Source: DASSKF01 sp035690725 | GTDB taxonomy: Bacteria; Actinomycetota; Actinomycetes; Actinomycetales; Dermatophilaceae | Assembly (NCBI GenBank): GCA_035690725.1 | Contig: DASSKF010000138.1 | Span: 1-12,194, forward strand | DNA length: 12,194 nucleotides | Reading direction: 5' to 3' | Shown here: piece by piece, positions 5,279 through 11,415 of the stretch | How the letters are laid out: the number at the start of each line of letters is the position of its first letter | Position numbering within the stretch: position 1 is the first letter of the stretch | Position numbers and translations under genes: made by a program | Notes under the pieces: generated by a model | Told to the model about the DNA's origin: nothing | The model's database searches: none | What the model saw: only the letters and a program-made list of their open reading frames with translations

Positions 5279-7561
5279 GTGAGCAGTGAGAAGCTCGACG
5301 TCGACGCCCGGTTCACCGAGGTCGTGCGCCGGATGACCCGCGCACCCGGCGCCGTTGACTCGCCGGCCGCGGTTCCCGCGCCCACCCTTCGGCGCCTGTT
5401 CGACGCCCAGCTCGGCAGCCGCCACCTCGACCTCGCCGCCCGGTGGATGCAGTCGCAGGGGCGCGGCTACTACACGATCGGGTCCTCCGGGCACGAGGGG
5501 AACGTGGCCGTCGCCGAGGCCCTGCGCCCGACCGACCCGGCGCTGCTGCACTACCGGTCGGGCGCGTTCTACCTCGGTCGTGCCGCCCAGGTGCCCGGCC
5601 ACGACGGGCTGCGTGACGTGCTGACCGGTGTCGCGGCCTCTGCCGAGGAGCCGATCTCCGGCGGGCGGCACAAGGTGTTCGGGCACCCCGCGCTGAACGT
5701 CCTGCCGCAGACCTCGACCATCGCCTCGCACCTGCCGAGAGCCGTCGGGGTCGCCTTCGCCATCGAGCGCGCGAAGAAGCTCGGTGCGTCCACCCCGTGG
5801 CCGCTCGATGCGGTGACGGTGTGCAGCTTCGGCGACGCCTCGGTCAACCACTCCACCGCGCTCGGGGCGCTCAACGCCGCGACGCAGTGCACCTACCAGG
5901 GCCTGCCGCTGCCCCTGCTGTTCGTCTGCGAGGACAACGGACTGGGCATCAGCGTCCGCACCCCCAACGGCTGGGTCGCCGCGAACTGGGCGAACCGGCC
6001 CGGGCTGGAGTACTTCGCCGCCGACGGGTGCGACCTGGCCGAGTCGGTGGAGGTGGCCGCCCGGGCCGCGGACTTCGTGCGGCGCCGGCGCACCCCCGCT
6101 TTCCTGCACCTGCGGACGGTCCGGCTCCTGGGCCACGCGGGGTCCGACGTGGAGTCGGCCTACCGGACGCCGACCGAGCTGCGTTCCGACCTGGACTGCG
6201 ACCCCCTGGTGCGCACGGCGCGGCTGCTGGTCGACGCCGGCGCGATGAGCACCGAGGAGGTCCTCACGGCATACGAGGCCAAGCGTGAGCAGGTGCGCGA
6301 GCTGGCCACCGAGGTGCTCGGCCACCCGCGGCTGTCCAGCCGCGAGCAGGTGGTCGCGCCCCTGCGCGAGCGCCACCCCGCCGAGGTCCGGCGGGACGCC
6401 GCGACCGCCGCCCCGGCCGAGCGGCGCCGGCAGGTGTTCGGCTCCCGGCTGCCGGAGGAGGAGGGACCGCTCACGCTGGCCCAGTCGATCAACCGCGCAC
6501 TCGGGGACACGCTCGCCGCGCACGACGAGGCGATGCTGTTCGGCGAGGACGTCGGGCGCAAGGGCGGGGTCTACGGCGTCACCCGGGGGCTGGCGGGCCG
6601 GGCCGGGCAGGCCCACGTGTTCGACACCCTGCTCGACGAGCAGACGATCCTCGGGTTGGCGCTCGGTGCGGGGGTCTCCGGGCTGCTGCCGATCCCGGAG
6701 ATCCAGTACCTCGCCTACCTGCACAACGCCGAGGACCAGCTGCGGGGCGAGGCCGCCAGCCTGCCGTTCTTCGCGAACCGGCAGTACCTCAACCCGATGG
6801 TCGTGCGGATCGCCTCCTTCGCCTACCAGAAGGGCTTCGGCGGACACTTCCACAACGACAGCTCGGTGGCCGTGCTCCGCGACGTGCCGGGGCTCGTCGT
6901 CGCCGTGCCCGCGCGCCCCGAGGACGCGCCGGCGATGCTCCGCAGCTGCGTGGCCGCCGCCCGGGTCGACGGCCGGGTCTGCGCCTTCCTCGAGCCGATC
7001 GCGCTCTACCACACCAAGGACCTGCACGAGGACGGCGACGGCGCCTGGCTGGCCGGCTACGCCGCCCCGGAGCAGTGGCGGGCCACCGAGGCCCCCGTCG
7101 GCCGCGGCCGCACCCACGGAGACGGCGAGGACCTGACCGTGGTCACCTTCGGCAACGGGCTGCACATGAGCCTGCGCGTCGCGAAACGGCTGGAGGCACA
7201 GGGGATCCGCTCCCGCGTGCTCGACCTGCGCTGGCTGGCGCCCCTGCCGGTCGAGGACCTGCTGCGGGAGGCGGAGGCCACCGGACGGGTGCTCGTCGTC
7301 GACGAGACCCGGCAGACGGGGGGAGTCGGGGAGGGCCTGGCCGACGCCCTCCGCCGCGGCGGGTATGCCGGGTCGCTCACCGTGGTGGCCGGCGCGGACA
7401 GCTACGTGCCCCTCGGGGACGCCGCGAACCTCGTCCTCGTCACTGAGCAGGAGATCGAGGCGGCCGCACGGGAGCTCGTCGCGCCCGGAGCGCGCTCCGC
7501 GACCTCGGGTGACGACCGCGTCCCGGCGGCCCGGGTGCCCGTCACGACGCCGGCGCCGTGA
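5279..7561 (+). CDS. Fused alpha-beta E1 component of a branched-chain-type 2-oxoacid dehydrogenase; candidate 2-oxoadipate dehydrogenase E1
   Basis: 760 residues joining what are usually two chains. The alpha half (about 25-370) carries the thiamine-diphosphate/Mg motif: G185-D186-A-S-V-N190 through N220 (CEDNGLG), with HKVFGHPALNVLPQTSTIA upstream as the active-site loop region. A charged linker (about 370-395) leads to the beta half (about 395-760), with ALGDTLAAHDEAMLFGEDVG including the catalytic-type E423, and a transketolase C-domain ending near VPLGDAAN. E1 decarboxylates a 2-oxoacid and passes the acyl group to lipoyl-E2; no E2 or E3 is encoded here, so they must act in trans. Family members are mostly branched-chain-specific. 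Being 67 nt upstream of glutaryl-CoA dehydrogenase suggests the substrate is 2-oxoadipate, giving glutaryl-CoA. That is inference from context. GTG 5279 is preferred (Shine-Dalgarno GGGAGG); ATG 5261 is the alternative. Confidence 0.88.
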   Translation: MSSEKLDVDARFTEVVRRMTRAPGAVDSPAAVPAPTLRRLFDAQLGSRHLDLAARWMQSQGRGYYTIGSSGHEGNVAVAEALRPTDPALLHYRSGAFYLGRAAQVPGHDGLRDVLTGVAASAEEPISGGRHKVFGHPALNVLPQTSTIASHLPRAVGVAFAIERAKKLGASTPWPLDAVTVCSFGDASVNHSTALGALNAATQCTYQGLPLPLLFVCEDNGLGISVRTPNGWVAANWANRPGLEYFAADGCDLAESVEVAARAADFVRRRRTPAFLHLRTVRLLGHAGSDVESAYRTPTELRSDLDCDPLVRTARLLVDAGAMSTEEVLTAYEAKREQVRELATEVLGHPRLSSREQVVAPLRERHPAEVRRDAATAAPAERRRQVFGSRLPEEEGPLTLAQSINRALGDTLAAHDEAMLFGEDVGRKGGVYGVTRGLAGRAGQAHVFDTLLDEQTILGLALGAGVSGLLPIPEIQYLAYLHNAEDQLRGEAASLPFFANRQYLNPMVVRIASFAYQKGFGGHFHNDSSVAVLRDVPGLVVAVPARPEDAPAMLRSCVAAARVDGRVCAFLEPIALYHTKDLHEDGDGAWLAGYAAPEQWRATEAPVGRGRTHGDGEDLTVVTFGNGLHMSLRVAKRLEAQGIRSRVLDLRWLAPLPVEDLLREAEATGRVLVVDETRQTGGVGEGLADALRRGGYAGSLTVVAGADSYVPLGDAANLVLVTEQEIEAAARELVAPGARSATSGDDRVPAARVPVTTPAP

Positions 7562-7594
7562 CTGGGCCACACTGAAGACCGAGCACGAGCACCC

Positions 7595-7610
7595 TGCCGA
7601 GCACTCGGCA
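7595..7610. promoter_or_regulatory. Perfect 7-bp-arm dyad just upstream of gcdH
   Basis: TGCCGAG-CA-CTCGGCA, two perfect arms with a 2-nt centre, lies in the 67-nt gap between E1 and gcdH, ending 4 nt before the gcdH Shine-Dalgarno. The tiny centre makes it a better protein-binding palindrome than an RNA hairpin. The IclR regulator encoded after gcdH is an obvious candidate ligand (inference). GAGCAC also occurs three times here (7581, 7587, 7599). Confidence 0.5.
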
Positions 7611-7628
7611 CACCGAAGGAGGACCGAC

Positions 7629-8822
7629 GTGAGCACCAGCAAGGGCAAGCTGCCCCCGCTCGACCCGACCGACCTGGCCGGGATCGACGACCTGTTGAGC
7701 GAGGAGGAGCGGGCGGTCCGCGCATCGGTGCGCACGCTGTGCGAGAAGCACGTCGACCCCTACGTCGCGGACTGGTTCGAGCGCGGGGAGATCGAGGACC
7801 CGCGGGGCCTGGCCAAGGAGATGGGCTCGCTCGGACTGCTCGGCATGCACCTGGAGGGTTACGGCTGCGCGGGGATGAGCGCGGTCGACTACGGCCTGGC
7901 GTGCCTCGAGCTCGAGGCGTCGGACTCCGGGATCCGCTCGCTCGTCTCGGTGCAGGGGTCCTTGGCGATGTTCGGCATCTGGCGGTGGGGGAGCGAGGAG
8001 CAGAAGCAGCAGTGGCTGCCGCAGATGGCCACGGGCGACGCGATCGGCTGCTTCGGGCTGACCGAGCCGGACCACGGGTCCGACCCGGGATCGATGCGGA
8101 CCCGGGCGCGGCGCGACGGCGACGACTGGGTCCTCGACGGCCGGAAGATGTGGATCACCAACGGGTCCATCGCCGACGTGGCCGTGGTGTGGGCGCAGAC
8201 CGACGAGGGGATCCGGGGCTTCGTGGTCCCGACGGACACCCCCGGTTTCAGCGCTCCCGACATCCACCACAAGCTGTCGCTGCGCGCCTCCGTGTCGAGC
8301 GAGCTGGTGCTCGAGGGGGTGCGCCTCCCGGCCGACGCCGCCTTCCCCGACGTGCGCGGGCTCAAGGGGCCGCTGTCCTGCCTCAACGAGGCCCGCTACG
8401 GCATCGTCTGGGGCTCGATGGGCGCGGCGCGCTCCTCGTTCGAGGCGGCCCGGCGCTACTCCACCGAGCGGGAGCAGTTCGGCCGCCCGATCGGCGCGTT
8501 CCAGCTGACCCAGCAGAAGCTCGCCGACATGGTGCTGGAGCTGGTCAAGGGCCAGCTGCTCGCGCTGCACCTGGGCCGGCGCAAGGACGCCGGCACCCTG
8601 CGGCCCGAGCAGGTGAGCCTGGGCAAGCTCAACAACGTGCGCGAGGCGATCGACATCTGCCGCACCGCCCGAACCATCTTGGCTGCCAACGGGATCAGCC
8701 TGGAGTACCCGGTGATCCGGCACATGAACAACCTCGAGTCGGTGCTGACCTACGAGGGCACCGTCGAGATGCACACCCTCGTCGTGGGCCAGGCGCTCAC
8801 CGGGGAGCAGGCGTTCCGGTAG
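7629..8822 (+). CDS. gcdH: Glutaryl-CoA dehydrogenase (acyl-CoA dehydrogenase family)
   Basis: 397 residues, the GCDH length. It oxidises and decarboxylates glutaryl-CoA to crotonyl-CoA plus CO2 using FAD, passing electrons to electron-transfer flavoprotein. The FAD/acyl-CoA segment CFGLTEPDHGSDPGSM and the following GRKMWITNGSIADVAVVWA match GCDH closely. The C-terminal LESVLTYEGTVEMHTL holds the catalytic base E376 in the TYEGT context characteristic of GCDH; human GCDH has NTYEGTHDIH. The N-terminal helical domain (about 20-130), middle beta domain (about 135-230) and C-terminal helical domain (about 245-390) follow the family order. Start GTG 7629 is 6 nt after GAAGGAGG (7615-7622), a strong Shine-Dalgarno. 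It lies 67 nt after E1 and 7 nt before the IclR gene, so probably an operon. It is the endpoint enzyme that identifies the cluster as a lysine/glutarate route. Confidence 0.94.
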   Translation: MSTSKGKLPPLDPTDLAGIDDLLSEEERAVRASVRTLCEKHVDPYVADWFERGEIEDPRGLAKEMGSLGLLGMHLEGYGCAGMSAVDYGLACLELEASDSGIRSLVSVQGSLAMFGIWRWGSEEQKQQWLPQMATGDAIGCFGLTEPDHGSDPGSMRTRARRDGDDWVLDGRKMWITNGSIADVAVVWAQTDEGIRGFVVPTDTPGFSAPDIHHKLSLRASVSSELVLEGVRLPADAAFPDVRGLKGPLSCLNEARYGIVWGSMGAARSSFEAARRYSTEREQFGRPIGAFQLTQQKLADMVLELVKGQLLALHLGRRKDAGTLRPEQVSLGKLNNVREAIDICRTARTILAANGISLEYPVIRHMNNLESVLTYEGTVEMHTLVVGQALTGEQAFR

Positions 8823-8829
8823 GCCGCGG

Positions 8830-9504
8830 GTGGAGCCGGACAACGATCCCGCGCCGCCGCGCACGGTGGGCGGGGAGACGTCGCAGACGCTCGACCGCGG
8901 GCTGCAGGTGCTGCAGCTCCTCGCGGAGCGCCAGCACGCCGCGGGCCTGACCGTCACCGAGCTCGCGGCCCTGCTCGGCGTCGGGCGGCCGGTGGTCTAC
9001 CGCCTCCTCGGCAGTCTGGAGGCGCGCGACTTCGTCACCCGCCGTGAGGACGGGCGGATCCGGTTGGGGCTCGGGCTGACCCGGCTGTCCGCATCGGTCC
9101 TCCCGCTGCTGCGGGAGGCCTCGCTGCCGGTGCTGCGCGAGCTGGCGGACCGGGCCGGGGCGACCGCGCACCTGACCGTCGCCGAGTCGGGGGAAGCGCT
9201 GGCGATCGCGGTCGTGGAGCCGAGCTGGACGGCATACCACGTGGCCTATCGGGTGGGGACCCGGCACCCGCTCGACCAGGGCGCGGCCGGCCGGGCGATC
9301 CTCGGTGCCCGCGCCGGACAGGACGGCGTGGTCGTCACCGACTCCGAGCTGCAGTCCGGCGCCCACGGGGTGGCCGCGCCGGTGGTCGGGGCCGCCGGGC
9401 TGGAGGCGTCGGTCGGGGTCGTGGCGATGGGGCAGATGGACGAAGCACGGGTCGGTCCCCTCGTGGTGGAGGCCGCCGAGCGGATCGCCGACGCGCTGCG
9501 CTGA
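8830..9504 (+). CDS. IclR-family transcriptional regulator
   Basis: 224 residues, slightly shorter than the usual 240-270. The N-terminal winged helix begins SQTLDRGLQVLQLL (about 17-30), with recognition region VTELAALLGVGRPVVYRLLGSLEARDFV (about 38-66, quoted in part as LGVGRPVVYRLLGSLEARD). The remainder is the IclR effector-binding domain, with the family-typical HPLDQGAAGRAILGA stretch near 147-161 and a closing SVGVVAMG strand. The GTG start is 7 nt after the gcdH stop with no clear Shine-Dalgarno, so translation is probably coupled to gcdH. As the last gene of the E1-gcdH unit it is a natural feedback regulator of that operon; the dyad at 7595-7610 is a candidate site. IclR proteins may repress or activate, and the ligand is unknown. 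Its end is convergent with lrp, 24 nt away. Confidence 0.88.
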   Translation: MEPDNDPAPPRTVGGETSQTLDRGLQVLQLLAERQHAAGLTVTELAALLGVGRPVVYRLLGSLEARDFVTRREDGRIRLGLGLTRLSASVLPLLREASLPVLRELADRAGATAHLTVAESGEALAIAVVEPSWTAYHVAYRVGTRHPLDQGAAGRAILGARAGQDGVVVTDSELQSGAHGVAAPVVGAAGLEASVGVVAMGQMDEARVGPLVVEAAERIADALR

Positions 9505-9532
9505 CGGGGCCCGTGCACCCGCCCCCAGTCAG
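9501..9532. terminator. Bidirectional stem-loop between convergent IclR and Lrp genes
   Basis: CTGACGGGGC (9501-9510) pairs with GCCCC-CA-GTCAG (9521-9532), a 10-bp stem with a 2-nt bulge and 10-nt loop. The stop codons of both genes (TGA 9502-9504 on plus; TCA 9529-9531, i.e. TGA on minus) lie in opposite arms, so the whole convergent junction is the terminator. There is no U-tract. Confidence 0.55.
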
Positions 9533-10017
9533 GCGCCGGCGGTCGCGGCGTGCACGAGGGGGAGGGTCCGGTGCGGGATCTGCGTCGCCAGCGCGATCAC
9601 CGTCGAGGCGCGGCTCACGTGCCCGGACTCCACCACCCGGTCGATCACCCGCTGCAGGTCGGTGTTGTCCCGCGCGACGACCCGGACCATGAGGTCGCCC
9701 TGGCCGGTGATCGTGTAGGCGCTGAGCACCTCGGGGATGCGGGCCAGGTGCTCGACCACCGGCTCGTGCCCGGTGTCCTGCCGGATCTCCAGCGTGCAGA
9801 AGGCGGTCACCGGGAATCCCATCGCCGCGGGCTCGAGGTGCGGCGCGAAGCCGGTGATGACGCCGCGCCGCTGCAGCCGGTCCAGCCGCGCCTGCACCGT
9901 GCCCCGGGCGACGCCGAGCTCCCGGGAGGCGCCGAGGACCCCGACCTGGGGGCGTTCGCTGAAGAGGGTGATGATCCGGGCGTCGAGGTCGTCGAGGGCG
10001 GCGTCCGAGCTGGGCAT
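9529..10017 (-). CDS. Lrp/AsnC-family transcriptional regulator divergent from hppD
   Basis: 162 residues, the usual Lrp/AsnC length. The N-terminal helix-turn-helix (about 8-60) begins LDDLDARIITLFSE and contains GASRELGVARGTVQARLDRL and RRGVITGF. The C-terminal RAM ligand-binding domain (about 68-145) includes GFPVTAFCTLEI and the SAYTITGQGDLMVRV strand-turn characteristic of the family. Such proteins bind amino acids or related acids and form dimers to octamers. Its divergent pairing with 4-hydroxyphenylpyruvate dioxygenase suggests it senses tyrosine, phenylalanine or a derived acid and controls hppD. Start ATG 10017 places LDDLD at residues 8-12 as usual; an in-frame GTG at 10032 is less likely. 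No Shine-Dalgarno, but GACAAT lies 6 nt before the ATG, so a leaderless transcript is likely. The frame stays open far upstream across hppD, which is a high-GC artefact. Confidence 0.92.
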   Translation of the reverse strand: MPSSDAALDDLDARIITLFSERPQVGVLGASRELGVARGTVQARLDRLQRRGVITGFAPHLEPAAMGFPVTAFCTLEIRQDTGHEPVVEHLARIPEVLSAYTITGQGDLMVRVVARDNTDLQRVIDRVVESGHVSRASTVIALATQIPHRTLPLVHAATAGA

Positions 10018-10023
10018 GAACAG

Positions 10024-10053
10024 ATTGTCCACCCGTAGGCGATGAGAGGGCAA
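10024..10053 (-). promoter_or_regulatory. Candidate lrp promoter (leaderless)
   Basis: On the minus strand: TTGCCC (10048-10053), an 18-nt spacer, GACAAT (10024-10029), then 6 nt to the ATG. The -10 matches TATAAT at four of six positions. The expected start of transcription coincides with the start codon. Confidence 0.5.
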
Positions 10054-10061
10054 CACAGTGT
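10053..10061. promoter_or_regulatory. Palindrome ACACAGTGT in the lrp/hppD gap
   Basis: An odd-centred palindrome that touches the lrp -35 hexamer. Its core CACAGTG recurs at 10114-10120, exactly 60 nt away, over the hppD -10. WTGTCCA also occurs three times in this gap: direct at 10025-10031 and 10090-10096, inverted at 10068-10074. These are candidate Lrp operators placed to control both divergent promoters. Confidence 0.4.
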
Positions 10062-10089
10062 GCATCATGGACAGCAGGGCCGAGCACGG

Positions 10090-10119
10090 TTGTCCAGCAC
10101 GGCCGACCTGCTCCACAGT
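10090..10119 (+). promoter_or_regulatory. Candidate hppD promoter (leaderless)
   Basis: TTGTCC (10090-10095), an 18-nt spacer, CACAGT (10114-10119), then 6 nt to ATG 10126. The -10 is weak (A at position 2 and T at position 6 kept), but the geometry mirrors the opposing lrp promoter and hppD has no Shine-Dalgarno. Confidence 0.35.
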
Positions 10120-10125
10120 GCCGAC

Positions 10126-11334
10126 ATGACTGACACCTCGATCGACCTCACACCGGAAGAGCGCGCCGCGGACCTGGACGTCAACCAGCTCAAGCAGCTG
10201 GTCGGCCTGGTCGAGTACGACGAGGCCACGGACCCGTTCCCGGTCACCGGCTGGGACGCGGTGGTCTTCGTCGCCGGCAACGCCACGCAGGCCGCGCACT
10301 ACTACCAGACCGCGTTCGGCATGGAGCTCATCGCCTACTCCGGCCCCGAGACCGGCAACCGCGACCACAAGGCCTACGTCCTGCAGAGCGGCTCCATCAA
10401 GTTCGTCCTCAAGGGTGGCGTGGACCCGGAGAGCCCGCTGCACGACCACGTGCGCGCCCACGGTGACGGCGTCGTCGACATCTCCCTCGAGGTGCCCGAC
10501 GTCGACAAGTGCATCGAGCACGCCCGCTCGATGGGTGCCACCGTCCTGCAGGAGCCGGAGGACGTCAGCGACGAGCACGGCACCGTCCGCATCGGCGCCA
10601 TCGCCACCTACGGCGACACCCGCCACACCCTCGTGCAGCGGGGCGACTACCGGGGCCCCTACCTGCCGGGCTACGTGGAGCGCAACTCGGACTACGTCAA
10701 GCCGGAGGGCTCCCCGAAGCGCTACTTCCAGGCGCTCGACCACGTCGTCGGCAACGTCGAGCTCGGCAAGATGGACGAGTGGGTCGCCTTCTACAACAAG
10801 GTGATGGGCTTCGTGAACATGGCCGAGTTCATCGGTGACGACATCGCGACCGACTACTCGGCACTCATGTCCAAGGTGGTGGCCAACGGCAACCACCGGG
10901 TCAAGTTCCCGCTCAACGAGCCCGCCGTGGCCAAGAAGAAGAGCCAGATCGACGAGTACCTCGAGTTCTACCGCGGCGCCGGCGCCCAGCACCTCGCGCT
11001 CGCGACGAACGACATCATCCGCACCGTCGACCTGATGCGCGCCCAAGGTGTGGAGTTCCTCGCCACCCCGGACTCCTACTACGAGGACCCGGAGCTGCGC
11101 TCCCGCATCGGCGAGGTGCGGGTGCCGATCGAGGAGCTGCAGAGCCGGGGCATCCTCGTCGACCGCGACGAGGACGGCTACCTGCTGCAGATCTTCACCC
11201 GGCCGGTGCAGGACCGCCCGACCGTGTTCTTCGAGCTCATCGAGCGGCACGGGTCGCTCGGCTTCGGCAAGGGCAACTTCAAGGCCCTCTTCGAGGCCAT
11301 CGAGCGCGAGCAGGAGCAGCGCGGCAACCTCTGA
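10126..11334 (+). CDS. hppD: 4-hydroxyphenylpyruvate dioxygenase
   Basis: 402 residues. This Fe(II) enzyme converts 4-hydroxyphenylpyruvate and O2 to homogentisate and CO2 in tyrosine catabolism. Two vicinal-oxygen-chelate (glyoxalase-like) domains are visible, about 40-180 and 198-385. Iron ligands are H206 (ALDHVVGNV), H289 (GAQHLAL) and E370 (FFELIERHG). They correspond, with a constant offset of about 20, to H187, H270 and E349 of the Streptomyces avermitilis enzyme. The C-terminal gating-helix region FGKGNFKALFEAIE is present. The N-terminus is about 20 residues longer than the Streptomyces enzyme, with a charged segment (TPEERAADLDVNQLKQLV) before the usual DPFPV. No homogentisate dioxygenase or other tyrosine gene is in the window. 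ATG 10126 is preferred; a further in-frame extension to 10042 lies in the promoter region. A strong terminator follows. Confidence 0.96.
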   Translation: MTDTSIDLTPEERAADLDVNQLKQLVGLVEYDEATDPFPVTGWDAVVFVAGNATQAAHYYQTAFGMELIAYSGPETGNRDHKAYVLQSGSIKFVLKGGVDPESPLHDHVRAHGDGVVDISLEVPDVDKCIEHARSMGATVLQEPEDVSDEHGTVRIGAIATYGDTRHTLVQRGDYRGPYLPGYVERNSDYVKPEGSPKRYFQALDHVVGNVELGKMDEWVAFYNKVMGFVNMAEFIGDDIATDYSALMSKVVANGNHRVKFPLNEPAVAKKKSQIDEYLEFYRGAGAQHLALATNDIIRTVDLMRAQGVEFLATPDSYYEDPELRSRIGEVRVPIEELQSRGILVDRDEDGYLLQIFTRPVQDRPTVFFELIERHGSLGFGKGNFKALFEAIEREQEQRGNL

Positions 11335-11348
11335 CCGCAGGACTTCCT

Positions 11349-11381
11349 CGACGGCCCGTCCCACCCCGGGGCGGGCCGTCG
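11349..11381 (+). terminator. Strong terminator after hppD
   Basis: CGACGGCCCGTCCC (11349-11362) pairs with GGGGCGGGCCGTCG (11368-11381) over 14 bp with a single G.U pair and a 5-nt loop (ACCCC). It begins 14 nt after the hppD stop. No run of T follows, as usual for high-GC actinomycetes. It separates hppD from the RDD gene. Confidence 0.8.
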
Positions 11382-11386
11382 GTGTC

Positions 11387-11398
11387 GGTGGCGCCACC
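11387..11398. promoter_or_regulatory. 12-bp perfect palindrome upstream of the RDD gene
   Basis: GGTGGCGCCACC is self-complementary and ends 17 nt before the RDD start codon, between the hppD terminator and a GACGCT -10-like hexamer (11404-11409). This is an operator-like position; the function is unknown. Confidence 0.3.
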
Positions 11399-11415
11399 CG
11401 TGCGACGCTTGAGCC

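Noticed and set aside
5279..7561. Reading the E1 gene as two genes (alpha and beta) joined by a sequencing frameshift
   Set aside because: The frame is continuous through a plausible linker with no stop, restart or ribosome-binding site between the halves; fused E1s of this kind are known.
5183..7735. Very long open frame on the minus strand (about 850 codons) opposite the fused E1
   Set aside because: Its product is low-complexity, rich in Arg, Gly, Val and Pro, with no motif. It mirrors the third-position GC bias of the real plus-strand gene, whose catalytic motifs are intact.
10042..10125. In-frame extension of HppD
   Set aside because: It lies in the lrp/hppD promoter region and has no family similarity; the family's conserved part starts well after 10126.
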